From Stentor roeselii (Eukaryota > Ciliophora > Heterotrichea > Heterotrichida > Stentoridae): a stretch of 64,000 nucleotides of DNA. The notes beneath the pieces are model-generated. The model was not told the DNA's origin. It worked only from the letters and a program-made list of their open reading frames with translations, and ran no database searches. The stretch lies in contig RSEH01000001.1 in the NCBI GenBank assembly GCA_006503475.1, forward strand, positions 124,001 through 188,000, given 5' to 3'. The position numbers and the translations under genes are program-made. Below are positions 45,581 to 55,262 of this stretch, in pieces; position 1 is the stretch's first letter; every line of letters begins with the position of its first letter.

Positions 45581-46444
45581 ATGAAAACTCATTTTCTCCT
45601 CATTTTTATCCTTCCTTTGACAGTCCTAAGCGAGTCCTGCCCTTCATTCACCTGCGACGACTGGGTGACAGACATTTGCCTCTACCACTACAAAGACGTG
45701 TTAATCTACTCGAACTGTTCCAATCCAAACATGACCTGCCCCCCAATAACCCAATACACAAAATCCGAAGTGAAGTGCGTTGCCTCCTCAAACTCATCAA
45801 CCACTTCCTCAATCCTCGAATGTGTGGACTACAAAGAACTAAACGAGCTTCAAACCAACAACACCTTCTGCAAGCCAGGCCTGATGACGAACGCTTCAAA
45901 CATCTGCATCGAAGCACCTTTAAAGTACCAGCCATGCGAATCACGATGCGGGGTGGGACTAGTTTGCAACAACTCTCTGTGCATTCCTTACTTTTCAATA
46001 GCAGCAGGTCTTCCAGCAGACAATTCTTTAGCCTGTAGTTCAGGAATCCTTTTGAATAAGACCTGTCAAGAAGCGAGTGTAAGTAAAAGTATTCCTCAAT
46101 CGTGTAGGACTGATAGAATGTGTGGAGATACGATGAATAAGAACTTTAGCACTTGTGTCTGTACTAAAAATGATAAACCCAGGCAGATCTGCAGTCTTCA
46201 CTCAAGTGACGAGCTGGTGATCGAGGCGAAAAAGGCGGCGAGTGACGGGGATATTCATAAAATGAGACTTTTATGGCATAGGGTGTTACACTTTCCTTAT
46301 TTGGAGTACAGTCATCCTTGTCTAGCTTCTGTTGGAGAAGAACAGAAGAAACTTGAGAAGTATCTTCGAGAGTCTGAAGAATGTTCAGCAATTTCTTTGA
46401 AGGGGTCGCTTTTGGCTGGACTTATAGTGTTTTGCCTTAGCTAA
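45581..46444 (+). CDS. GPI-anchored cysteine-rich surface protein
   Basis: A 287-residue secreted protein. It has a cleavable signal peptide (about 1-17), many cysteines and N-x-S/T glycosylation sites, and a C-terminal hydrophobic stretch (about 270-287, GSLLAGLIVFCLS) preceded by small residues, as expected for a GPI signal. The Cys-rich region includes CGVGLVCNNSLCIPY, similar in style to ciliate surface antigens and to Cys-rich adhesins. It is likely displayed on the cell or ciliary surface. No enzymatic domain is seen. Its stop is only 3 bp before the next start codon. Confidence 0.85.
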   Translation: MKTHFLLIFILPLTVLSESCPSFTCDDWVTDICLYHYKDVLIYSNCSNPNMTCPPITQYTKSEVKCVASSNSSTTSSILECVDYKELNELQTNNTFCKPGLMTNASNICIEAPLKYQPCESRCGVGLVCNNSLCIPYFSIAAGLPADNSLACSSGILLNKTCQEASVSKSIPQSCRTDRMCGDTMNKNFSTCVCTKNDKPRQICSLHSSDELVIEAKKAASDGDIHKMRLLWHRVLHFPYLEYSHPCLASVGEEQKKLEKYLRESEECSAISLKGSLLAGLIVFCLS

Positions 46445-46447
46445 TAA

Positions 46448-46789
46448 ATGGAAGAGTTTAAAAGAAAGATAAAGGAAATTAAGAGACTTTCGATATCTTT
46501 GAGTTTAGATGATAGTCAGAGATGTTGGGAACTTTTTCCGAGGAAGAATAAAGGAAGGTATAATGAGTGCGCTTTAGAGGCGACTTTGAGTTTTCATGTT
46601 TTTAATGAAGGCAAAAGGAAACTCAATGAGGCTAAAAATCGAGGATTGGCTGAATGCGAAAAGAAACTTGAACCAGTCGCTTTTAAAACTTGCATGGAAG
46701 ACTTGTATAAAGGACTTACCCAAGAAATACCTGGTCTTGAACAGTGGATTCTCAGAGAAAGGAAGAATATCGACTGGCTGAAGTACTGA
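46448..46789 (+). CDS. Small helical hypothetical protein with paired cysteines
   Basis: A 113-residue protein, charged and helical. It has cysteines at 26, 41, 69 and 81 (approximately), in a CX14C and CX11C arrangement. This recalls twin-CX9C intermembrane-space proteins but with wider spacing, so it is only a hint. The ATG at 46448 follows the TAA of the GPI gene after three bases, so the gene either shares a transcript or has its promoter inside the upstream coding region. Function unknown. Confidence 0.65.
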   Translation: MEEFKRKIKEIKRLSISLSLDDSQRCWELFPRKNKGRYNECALEATLSFHVFNEGKRKLNEAKNRGLAECEKKLEPVAFKTCMEDLYKGLTQEIPGLEQWILRERKNIDWLKY

Positions 46790-46796
46790 TAATTAA

Positions 46797-47270
46797 TTAA
46801 AATAACCAGATTAGCACTAGCAATACAATAATTGTAATCATTTGAACTGATATCACTGAATATAAAAACTTTTGGATACAGTCTGAATTCGAATTCGCTT
46901 TTTTTAAAGCTGCTGCTGTTGACTTCGAGTTTTTTTCTACTTCTTCAAGACTTTTCTCGATTTCAGAAATGTAATTCGCTTGAAAATCAACGAAGTACTC
47001 TGCTTGTGTGTATAAATCTTCTACGTAATGCATTTCTTTCTCGATTTTCACCTTTTCCTCGTCGCGGTTTTCGAGAAGTTTGTAAAAATCGGACTCGGTT
47101 ATTGTTGTTTGGGATAAAGGGGCCATTTCTATAGAAGGGGAGGATTTTAGCTCGTTTTGGTCTTGCTTTGGAGATAAGGATAGCTTGGATTTTAAAGCTG
47201 ATAACATTTTGCCTCTGTCTGATGATTTTGAGTTAGTCTTAAGTTTTTCTAGTAGAGGAATTGTTGACAT
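46797..47270 (-). CDS. Qa-SNARE-like, tail-anchored
   Basis: A 157-residue protein. A polar N-terminus (1-70) precedes a SNARE motif (about 75-130) with the family's central glutamine in VDFQANYISEIEKSL followed by EEVEKNSKSTAAALKKAN, closely following syntaxin order (VxxQGExIDxIExNV). A C-terminal TM segment follows (about 137-157, YSVISVQMITIIVLLVLIWLF), the tail anchor. No Habc domain is visible, so it is much shorter than a typical syntaxin. It probably acts in vesicle fusion. It converges on the hypothetical gene at 46448-46789 with 7 bp between stops. Confidence 0.85.
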   Translation of the reverse strand: MSTIPLLEKLKTNSKSSDRGKMLSALKSKLSLSPKQDQNELKSSPSIEMAPLSQTTITESDFYKLLENRDEEKVKIEKEMHYVEDLYTQAEYFVDFQANYISEIEKSLEEVEKNSKSTAAALKKANSNSDCIQKFLYSVISVQMITIIVLLVLIWLF

Positions 47271-49621
47271 TTGTTATATTTTATAGAGTTTAGAGTTTAT
47301 TTAAGGTGATTTGATTTTTATCGGCTTTTTATTGGAGCAGCTTCTAGGATTCCTGATAAAATTTTTTATCATCGATGATGTGATTAAGGAAGAATCTTTA
47401 AAGAAATAAGGTATTGCAAAGGAGTTTCGAAAGTATCATTAAAAAAACTGAGGTACTGCCTTGCTACAAACAAGTTTATTGTGATAGTAATCAGCTGGGA
47501 ATCGAGCTGATGACATTTGAGCAAAGAGTTGCAATACAGATCTTAAAAAGGTAGATACTCATTTACAAAAGGAAGTAAATAAAAATATTCTGTAAGTGTG
47601 ATAAAGAGTTTTCAACTTATAATTAGTCGAATCTATCACTAGTCTCATAAAAGTCACAACAAAATCAAAATATCTTCTAAAGACTAAACAAAGGTTAAAA
47701 ACTTATCATCGAAGCCGATCTGAAGTCATAAAATTGTGAAGTTGGTGTTAGGAAAATACTAACTAAGAAAAGGCACAAGATGTAAAATTATTTGATTAAA
47801 TGATTCAATTTTAGATCTTTTGATTATTTTTTATGAGACCTTCAAATGAAAATTATGGATGACTTGCATTTTATTTTTTAGATATTCAAAAAACTATGAA
47901 AGCAACAATGAAAATAAGCAAATAATACTTGAAAGTATTAAAAAGCTTATCGAAAGTTTAGAAGTTATTTCACACTCAAATAATACACAACTTTTCCATA
48001 ATCTAATTATTTTATCTAAGCCGATTATTATCAGGATTTCTTATTCAAACTGAGATAAAGTAAAGAAAAGGCTTCAGGAAATGGTTTCCGATGACTATAC
48101 TGTTATCAGTCATCTTTTCACCCGAGATTCATGAAATCACTAGGACAGGCAAGAAGATTACTAATTGGATGTTACAAATTAGGTTTTAAAATAAACATCA
48201 GTCTTGCAAAGAGCAGAAAAATTAATTGCTGTACAGGACTACAAGCAGTCAATATAATAGGACTCATTAAATTCAGATTCGATGAATACTTCTATAATCA
48301 CTCCCATGATCTGGAATGAAAGACTCAAGCGATTCTTGATATATGATAATAGGAGCAATTTCATCATTGATACATTAACACTTTCGTGAATGATAAAAGA
48401 GGCGAGTAATGGATTCAAGCTTCCCATATAGTATATTTTATACATAATTTGCATTTGCCTAGAAAAATTAATCGCTGAGCAGTCGATGATAGTAAAACTT
48501 TAATCATGATTTAGAAATTTTTTTTTAACTTGCATTCTATTTGTTAAGAATGGATTTCAAAATCATTTAAATGAATTTGAGAATTTCGGAATGGAGACAG
48601 AGGTATTGGCCTTTATTTTGACTGAAAAAGAATTAGAAATTTTTATATATAACTAGATTGTTTGCATTTTCTTTGTAATTTCGAGTTAAGATTTAGATCA
48701 TGCATTAACTATCTATTTGATATAGAAGGTAATTCTTATTTAAATCATCATCAACAATTGATATTTTTATAATTTTAGAGAAAATTGATAGTTACAAGAT
48801 TTAAGGAATATCTCAAAATTAATATCAAGCAAGGATTATGGATTAGTCTAAACTTGAAGGTAATGATTTATGATAGTGTAGCAAAATTATTCAGTGTAAC
48901 CTGAACAGAAACGCTGGCTGAATTTCTTTAATCTAACTAGTTTTATTAAATGAATTATCAATTAGTATTTCCTTTAACAAAAATGCTTTAAATCTGAGCT
49001 AAACCAAAAACCTTTGAAAAATAAATAAATCTAGTGATTTAGTAGTATATTTAAAAACTTTGTATCGAAAATGTATTAAATTGAGAACTATTAGTAGAAA
49101 TATTTCCTTAAGTTATAATCATAATAAAAATTTCACTTATATTTTATTCATCTTTTTCAATAAAATATCTTATGATCAAGGCATTATTCTAAAATAATTA
49201 TAATTTTAAATTCAAATTGAGGCGCATCAATTGCACAGTAATCAGACACTATCGGGTTAAATATCTGAATGATTCTTACAAATTTTATTAAGCAGTAGGC
49301 TATTATTATTAGTTGATGATAAGGTAGCATTTTATTCAATTTAATATGATTAAAGAATTTTAGATTATAAATTTAAAGGATTTTCAAATCCAAAAGATTT
49401 ATGATTGAATTTTACAAGAAAAGGTGATTAGATATTATAATATTTACCTAGGATGATTCAAATTTAATTGAAATCAACCATCATAAGTATTGGTGATTGA
49501 CTTTTAGAAATCTAATTTATCTGATATTATAATGACATAAAAATATTTTAAAAAATTCTTATTGACTTCGAGCTGGTATATTTTGAAAGTTCATCATGTC
49601 CTATATTCAAATCTACTATAA
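47271..49621. other. Gene-poor region of 2.35 kb
   Basis: The longest gene-free stretch in the window. It is AT-rich throughout. Two short plus-strand frames (47859-48053, 48131-48319) have no domain, no strong start context and no intron to extend them, so they are not called. A short inverted repeat, CAGCT...AGCTG, flanks GGGAATCG near 47500. No tRNA, snRNA or mobile element signature was recognised. Possible roles, such as a non-coding RNA or replication origin, are untested. Confidence 0.5.
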
Positions 49622-49864
49622 ATGGAAATAAAGTCAAAAATCAACCTAATCAGACAAAAAGTTGAAAAAATTAAACAAGAGATTAGCATTAATGAAAACA
49701 ATTCACAAGTAAAAGACAAAGTTGAAAGTCTAATAGTTACTCTAAGAGCTTTGTATAGCAGACTTTTAATAGATAATTGTATTCTAGATGCGCATATAGT
49801 AAAATCATCCTTTCGAATAAAATCAGAGAGGATTGAATACGTTTCCAAGAGAATCTCAGAATGA
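49622..49864 (+). CDS. Small coiled-coil protein, tentative
   Basis: An 80-residue, K/E/I-rich helical frame with an ATG preceded by CTATAA, like other starts here. It could be a genuine small gene: the chain has a heptad-like pattern over residues 4-45 and no stop. It has no recognised domain and is embedded in otherwise empty AT-rich DNA, where a frame of 80 codons is not extremely unlikely. Function unknown. Confidence 0.45.
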   Translation: MEIKSKINLIRQKVEKIKQEISINENNSQVKDKVESLIVTLRALYSRLLIDNCILDAHIVKSSFRIKSERIEYVSKRISE

Positions 49865-50210
49865 TTTAATAAATCAATCAATTTAAAAACTTCATGATAT
49901 ACCTCTTAGAATGATTATCTAATAATTAACTAGTCTATACCATGTTGAAAACATACTGAAGACATCTAAACCTTATAATTATAAACTTTGATAAAAAAAT
50001 TCAAATTTATTTATTACTCTTCCTTTTCCCCTTATTCACATGCTTAGTTGCATCTCGATTATTTAATTTAAGATTTGATTCAAATTTTTACTTTCAAGCT
50101 ACCCTTTTCAAATTTTTTTCATACTTGCGATGATAAATTTGGCCTAGTCCTTTCTACCCCTTCTAATAAAAGTTAACCCTAATCAACCTACTAACCTCTT
50201 CATAAAAATA
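49865..50210. promoter_or_regulatory. 5' flank of the PKG-like gene
   Basis: There is no gene. The segment close to the start (50080-50205) is C- and T-rich and G-poor, the leader pattern of this genome. No specific element is recognised. Confidence 0.45.
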
Positions 50211-52682
50211 ATGGGAAAATGTATATCTAACCAGATTCCTCCTCTTCCAAAGTTGATTCATAATAAGATAAGTTCAGACCTAATTCAAGAGATAGAATCA
50301 TGTAAGACTCCTTTTTTCAACCTCTCAAAATCAGACCGTAAGCTGATTTCGAAAAGCCTCAAGACTCATTATTTGTTTTCTAGTCTTTTAGAATCAGACA
50401 TGGAAGACTTGTACTCTAATCTTCAAGCTTTTAATCTGAATAAAAATGAAGTGATTTTCAGACAAGGAGACCCTGGAAAGAGGTTTTATATTATCGCATC
50501 AGGAGAGGTTGAGGTAATCCGCGATAATGTCAAAAAGAAGGTACTAAGTGCAGGAGATAACTTTGGAGATATGTCTTTGGTCACTCAGGCTCCTCGAAGG
50601 GCTACACTCATTACGTTAAAGGAAACAAAACTTTGGGGAATGAGTCGATTGGATTTTAATCTTGCTTTAAAAAAGGTATATTCAAGGAATTATGATGAAA
50701 ATAGAAGTTTTATTTCGAAATTGCAGATTTTTTGTGAATTTTCGGAGACTAGCAAAGACCTGCTTACCCGGTCATCAATCCAGCATTCATATGCAGATAA
50801 TTACCGTATACTTTGTGAAGGCGACCCTGGCACAATGCTATTCATCCTAAAGTCCGGAGAAGCCATTGCAAAGCTCTCCAACATAGAAAAATTCCGAATT
50901 AAACCAGGAGAAATTTTCGGAGAGTCTGTGGTATTTAGCCAAGACACAAAAATAAACTATTCAGTGCACTCAGTAGGGCAGGTTGAATGTTTGAGTATCG
51001 ATAAGGAAAGCTTGATTTGCTGTCTTGGGGTTGATTACAAGGAAATCATTTACAGGACAATCGTAAAGCACAGCATCTCGGCTGATGCAACTTTGAAAAT
51101 GATTCCTGAAGAAAACTTGCAAGGAATTCTTAAAGAAATGAAGTGGATTCAGTGTCAGCCACTTGATGTCGTCTGTGATCCTGATTCTAGTAATTCAGTT
51201 GTTTTTTGTATTTGTTTTGGAAAATTCGCTGCTGGGGAACAGGTCTTTGAAATGAATGAATCTTTTGGACTTGGGAATAAAAATATGAAAATTGTTAGGA
51301 AATATGGACTTGTGTGTGAAAGTGAAGGAGTTATTGGATATGCTTCTAGTGAAGTAATTGAGCAGGTGGTTAAAATGCCTTGCAAAGAACTAAAACTACA
51401 ACTGAAAGTTGCTCAATTTCTAAGATCTATCGATTTCTTATCCTCTTTACCCCTTGCCAAACTAAAATACCTCAGTTCCAAAGTCTCTCTAAACGAGTAC
51501 GATCCTCGAGAACTAATCTTCGAAGAGCATCAAAAATCCTCCTCTTTTTTCGTGGTACGTAAAGGAAAAGTGGAGATTTTCGAAAAAGGTAAAAAAACAC
51601 GAGTCCTTTCCCAACTAGAGCACTTCGGCGAGAGCTGTTTCCGAGAAAAAAGAAGAAAAAACCTTGCCAGGACAGTAACATCATGCGAATTAATCGAAAT
51701 TCCAGCAAAGGCCTACCTCAACTTAACCGAGCCCGAAAAGCTACAAAAGATGAATTCCCGTAAATCTCTCTTAGCAATATTTGAGCTGAATCAAGTATTA
51801 AAAATCAGCAAAATCAAGTCAAAATCCTTCGAAACCATCTTAAAAGCAAGTCTCGGTGAAGAAGAAGCGATTTTTTACGTAGTCGTTTTAAATACAAAAA
51901 AAATCGGCTCAATCAAAACCTGTCGAGAAATAGTTCGAATAAAGCAAATCGCAGTGAATACTGAACACCCTCTGATGCCCAAGTATTTAAAAAGTTTTGT
52001 TGATGAGACTTTTGTGTATATTTTTTATGAGTATCAAAACGAGTTCCCCTTTACAAGTATTCCGAAAGGGACTTTCAACGAAGACTACACAAAGTTCATT
52101 GCAGCTTGCTTGATAAGCATTTTGGAATACTTACATTCAAAGGATATCGCTTATCGAGGACTTAACCCGCATTACATCGCTTTGAAACCTTCAGGGTACC
52201 CAGTGCTGACTTCTTATTCACCTGCCGTTATAATAAAACCTGGGATTTTCAGCCTTTCTATGCCGCAGCTTGGAGTTTATTCAGCTCCTGAACTGAGCGA
52301 CCAGAAATACAGTAAAGCTGTTGACTTGTGGTCACTTGGAATCATTATCTATCAGTGCTTGTATGGAACTCTTCCTTTTGAACTCAAAGAAAATGATAGT
52401 TTTGAAACAATTTACAGTAAAACTAATGCAAAAAGACTGATTTTTCCGAATAACACGAATTTCTTTAAAGCTGAAGAACTTTTGAATGTCCTTTTAAGTA
52501 CTGACCCGAAATTAAGGACTACAGTGAAAGATATCAAATATATGAAATGGTTTAGTTCTATTGACTGGCAAAGGATTTCATTGGAAACTTACTCCGCAGC
52601 TTTTATCCCTTCTTTCAAAGAAGAAAAGAAAAAAAAAACTCTAGTTTCACTTAAAAAATACATGCATGTAATAAAAACATAG
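50211..52682 (+). CDS. PKG-like protein with four cNMP-binding domains and a dead kinase
   Basis: An 823-residue protein. It starts MGKCIS, a canonical N-myristoylation site with a palmitoylatable cysteine at position 4. Four cyclic-nucleotide-binding folds follow: cNBD-A (about 60-150; cassette FGDMSLVTQAPRRAT complete), B (about 178-268; FGESVVFSQDTKINY without PRAAT), a degenerate C (about 280-375) and D (about 395-495; FGESCFREKRRKNLART). This is the layout of apicomplexan and other alveolate PKGs (A, B, degenerate C, D). The kinase-like domain (about 525-790) lacks the catalytic loop (YRGLNPHY instead of YRDLKPEN) and DFG (SYSPA), although DLWSLGIIIYQ and the APE-like SAPEL remain. It is therefore a pseudokinase, perhaps a cGMP-responsive scaffold or a competitor of active PKG. 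Confidence 0.92.
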   Translation: MGKCISNQIPPLPKLIHNKISSDLIQEIESCKTPFFNLSKSDRKLISKSLKTHYLFSSLLESDMEDLYSNLQAFNLNKNEVIFRQGDPGKRFYIIASGEVEVIRDNVKKKVLSAGDNFGDMSLVTQAPRRATLITLKETKLWGMSRLDFNLALKKVYSRNYDENRSFISKLQIFCEFSETSKDLLTRSSIQHSYADNYRILCEGDPGTMLFILKSGEAIAKLSNIEKFRIKPGEIFGESVVFSQDTKINYSVHSVGQVECLSIDKESLICCLGVDYKEIIYRTIVKHSISADATLKMIPEENLQGILKEMKWIQCQPLDVVCDPDSSNSVVFCICFGKFAAGEQVFEMNESFGLGNKNMKIVRKYGLVCESEGVIGYASSEVIEQVVKMPCKELKLQLKVAQFLRSIDFLSSLPLAKLKYLSSKVSLNEYDPRELIFEEHQKSSSFFVVRKGKVEIFEKGKKTRVLSQLEHFGESCFREKRRKNLARTVTSCELIEIPAKAYLNLTEPEKLQKMNSRKSLLAIFELNQVLKISKIKSKSFETILKASLGEEEAIFYVVVLNTKKIGSIKTCREIVRIKQIAVNTEHPLMPKYLKSFVDETFVYIFYEYQNEFPFTSIPKGTFNEDYTKFIAACLISILEYLHSKDIAYRGLNPHYIALKPSGYPVLTSYSPAVIIKPGIFSLSMPQLGVYSAPELSDQKYSKAVDLWSLGIIIYQCLYGTLPFELKENDSFETIYSKTNAKRLIFPNNTNFFKAEELLNVLLSTDPKLRTTVKDIKYMKWFSSIDWQRISLETYSAAFIPSFKEEKKKKTLVSLKKYMHVIKT

Positions 52683-52783
52683 GAAAAATTTGATGACTCT
52701 TCAGAATACAAAATCAAGTTTAACTGGAAGCAATACTTTTAATAGAGATAAAGTTAACTGGTATAAATTTATAATTTTGAATA

Positions 52784-53305
52784 ATGAAAAAAAATCTTCC
52801 AAAAACTTTCAAAGCTTCTTATCTTGACTCAAAATCTGCCCCGAGACTGCAGAAAAAGATAAAAAATCAACAAGTTGTCCAGTCTGAATATCTTGCTCAA
52901 CTCGGAGGACTCAGACTTTTAGGACTTTGCAAGTCCAGCTCACCTCGAAGGAAGGAAATCAAAGAAAAACTGATGCCTTCTGCAATGAAAAGTTTGAAAT
53001 CTACTCCTGATAGTTTTAGGGATTCTGAGAAATCTTTTAAGGTACTTAAAAGTGTTGTCGACTCGCAGAGTAACTTTTTGTTTAATTTTGAACTGGGTAA
53101 AAGTGAAGTACCAAAAAAAATTATCATTGTTGGAAATAATGATTTTGGAAGGGAATACACTTTGAAAGGGTCGAAAAGTTTTTCTAATATTTCGAGAGTT
53201 ACTTTAGACTCTTCTGCAATTCCACAGGGAAGGGATGAGGAAAAGTGGGAAAAAATGATCAATTATGCGGAGTTTAAATCTAGGCTTAAAAGTCCTTTTC
53301 GATAG
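52784..53305 (+). CDS. Basic hypothetical protein
   Basis: A 173-residue basic soluble protein with no recognised domain. The first 90 residues are K- and S-rich and contain KSSSPRRKEIKEK, and the rest is more mixed. There is no signal peptide or TM segment. It lies about 100 bp downstream of the PKG-like gene on the same strand. The frame is long for the AT content and has an ATG with AATAATG context, so it is probably real. Function unknown. Confidence 0.7.
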   Translation: MKKNLPKTFKASYLDSKSAPRLQKKIKNQQVVQSEYLAQLGGLRLLGLCKSSSPRRKEIKEKLMPSAMKSLKSTPDSFRDSEKSFKVLKSVVDSQSNFLFNFELGKSEVPKKIIIVGNNDFGREYTLKGSKSFSNISRVTLDSSAIPQGRDEEKWEKMINYAEFKSRLKSPFR

Positions 53306-53530
53306 TTTAAGTAAATTTATGTTTTATCTATTTGGTTATGATAACGCTCAACCAAGTTAATTAAAGTTGAGGAACATTTTAATGCACATCAGCCTAGCAT
53401 TCGATATTTTAATTCTAAATCAAAAACCCGAACCGAATGACAAATATTTCTAAATCTTTCAATTTACCTATAAACCAGCCCCATCAATACCAAAAAAAAA
53501 CAACTAAATTTTCCAAAGATCCCCCTACAA

Positions 53531-55243
53531 ATGGAACCCTTTTCTCACTCAAGCCCAATATCAGTATACCTGCGTTTGCGACCATTATCCCTAAGCGAAA
53601 AGACATCAAACGATTCAGAAGTATGGTCAACAAGTAAAACCTCAGCCTATCTCTCTTCAGAAGCCATAATTTCCGGATCAACCCCTTCCGCAAGTTCCTC
53701 TTTCCTAACAATTCCAAGCATATCCGACCTACGCAAACTGAATTCGATTCCAAAATCATTTACCTTCAGTACTCTCCACTTAGGCGAATGTTTTCCAAGC
53801 ACATCATCAAACGAGTGCATATTCGAAGTGACTTGCCGGCCTTACCTTCCACTGGTATTAGAAGGTTTCAACTTCACATTATTCGCATTCGGCCAAACTG
53901 GTTCTGGAAAGACTTTCACGATGCTTGGTTCAGAGTCAATCGATTTTTTACGTCACAAGCGAAGACGTTCAGCCTCTCCTTGTCGGAACCTCATAGGCCG
54001 TGTGAAGATTCAGCATAAAGGCCTCAGTCTTCTGTTTATCGACGAGATGATGGAGCTGGCAAGAGCCAGCAACAAAGAAATCAGAGTTCTTTGTAGTTAC
54101 TTTGAAATTTATAATGAAAATGTATTTGACCTGCTGGGTAATCAAGACAGTCTCCCTGTTTGTGAAGACCCGGCACGAGGGTTCTTCATCAAAGGACTCA
54201 CTGAAAAACCGGTCAAGACCTTTGAAGAGACTTTGGAGTTGATTTGCTTGGCTGAAGGAAATAGAAGGTTCAGCTCGACTGAGCAGAACTCGCATAGTTC
54301 TCGCTCTCATGTCGTCATCAGACTCGTTGTTTTGACTGGAAATGAAAATTTTGGCTTTGAAAGCGTTATTAACTTTGTCGATCTTGCAGGGTCTGAAAGA
54401 CTCAACTCAAAAAAAGTACTGAATGCTGAGTCTATGAATGAAGGAAAACATATTAATACGTCTTTGTTTTACTTGTGCTCTGTTATACTGAAGCTTTCTG
54501 AGAAAGCTTCACAGGGATCACATGTGCCTTATCGAAATTCAAATTTGACAAAGATTTTAAGGAATTCTTTAGGAGGCAATTCTTTTACTTCTATTATTTG
54601 TACCGCGTCGCCGAGTGCTGCGGCTTGTGACATGACTCTTGGAACTATGACTTTTGCGGACTCAGCGAAAAAAGTGACGAATAAAGTCTTTCAAAACTTT
54701 CGAAGTACTTCTACAAATGATTTGTTAAAATCTCTGCAAAGTGAATTACTTCAGTTAAAGACTTCGAACCTTTCAAGGCAAATTTTAAAGGAAACATGTG
54801 AAAAATCGTCACAAACTTTAGAGCAGGAGAAATCGAGTGTTGAAGAAGATGATCAAAAGAAAGGAATAGTTTTACTTCAAGAGTCTCTCCAAGCTTTAGA
54901 GTTAGAAAACAGGTCTCAGCAGCTGAAACTGCAAGATTCGCTTAAAGAGCAAAACAAGCTAAGGTCAATACAAAGTGACTACGAATCTAAATTAGCATCT
55001 TTAGAAGAAAAAATAAAAGACCTACAGACCAAAAACTCAATTCTCGAAGGAAAAAGTTTACCAAAGATGAAATACGACCAAATCGAAGACCTTGAAAAAT
55101 TCTACAACCGAGCCATTGACCTGGCAAAGGACTTTAAAATTAACAGGTTCAAGTCGCGAGTGGAAGAACGCAAATCTCAATCTTCCCAAAAGCTCCGAAA
55201 GGTCCTTCAGCCGATATTAATCGACAAAGAAAACATTAATTAA
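53531..55243 (+). CDS. Kinesin with N-terminal motor and short coiled-coil
   Basis: A 570-residue kinesin. The motor domain (about 8-400) has the start VYLRLRPL, P-loop GQTGSGKT (121-128), switch I NSHSSRSH, switch II DLAGSE and the neck-proximal YRNSNLTKILRNSLGGNSFT. All nucleotide-binding motifs are intact, so it should be an active ATP-driven motor. A coiled coil follows (about 405-520) and a basic tail. The family closest by pattern is kinesin-7 (INTSLFYLCSVILKLS and NSLGGNSFTSIICT), but the tail is much shorter than CENP-E, so the class is tentative. The next gene starts 19 bp after its stop. Confidence 0.9.
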   Translation: MEPFSHSSPISVYLRLRPLSLSEKTSNDSEVWSTSKTSAYLSSEAIISGSTPSASSSFLTIPSISDLRKLNSIPKSFTFSTLHLGECFPSTSSNECIFEVTCRPYLPLVLEGFNFTLFAFGQTGSGKTFTMLGSESIDFLRHKRRRSASPCRNLIGRVKIQHKGLSLLFIDEMMELARASNKEIRVLCSYFEIYNENVFDLLGNQDSLPVCEDPARGFFIKGLTEKPVKTFEETLELICLAEGNRRFSSTEQNSHSSRSHVVIRLVVLTGNENFGFESVINFVDLAGSERLNSKKVLNAESMNEGKHINTSLFYLCSVILKLSEKASQGSHVPYRNSNLTKILRNSLGGNSFTSIICTASPSAAACDMTLGTMTFADSAKKVTNKVFQNFRSTSTNDLLKSLQSELLQLKTSNLSRQILKETCEKSSQTLEQEKSSVEEDDQKKGIVLLQESLQALELENRSQQLKLQDSLKEQNKLRSIQSDYESKLASLEEKIKDLQTKNSILEGKSLPKMKYDQIEDLEKFYNRAIDLAKDFKINRFKSRVEERKSQSSQKLRKVLQPILIDKENIN

Positions 55244-55262
55244 CTTCCATAATCCAACATAA

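Noticed and set aside
46440-46450. GPI gene and following gene joined by an intron
   Set aside because: The only candidate (GTGTTTTGCCTTAG, 14 nt) leads to an early stop in the joined frame.
47480-47530. tRNA-like T-arm (CAGCT...AGCTG around GGGAATCG)
   Set aside because: Stem and loop lengths do not fit and no anticodon or acceptor arms can be built around it.
47859-48319. Two short plus-strand frames in the gene-poor region
   Set aside because: Each is 62-64 residues with no domain, no start context and no splice extension; such lengths occur by chance in AT-rich DNA.
53437-53637. 66-codon frame before and across the kinesin start
   Set aside because: Overlaps the kinesin motor in another phase and shows no domain.
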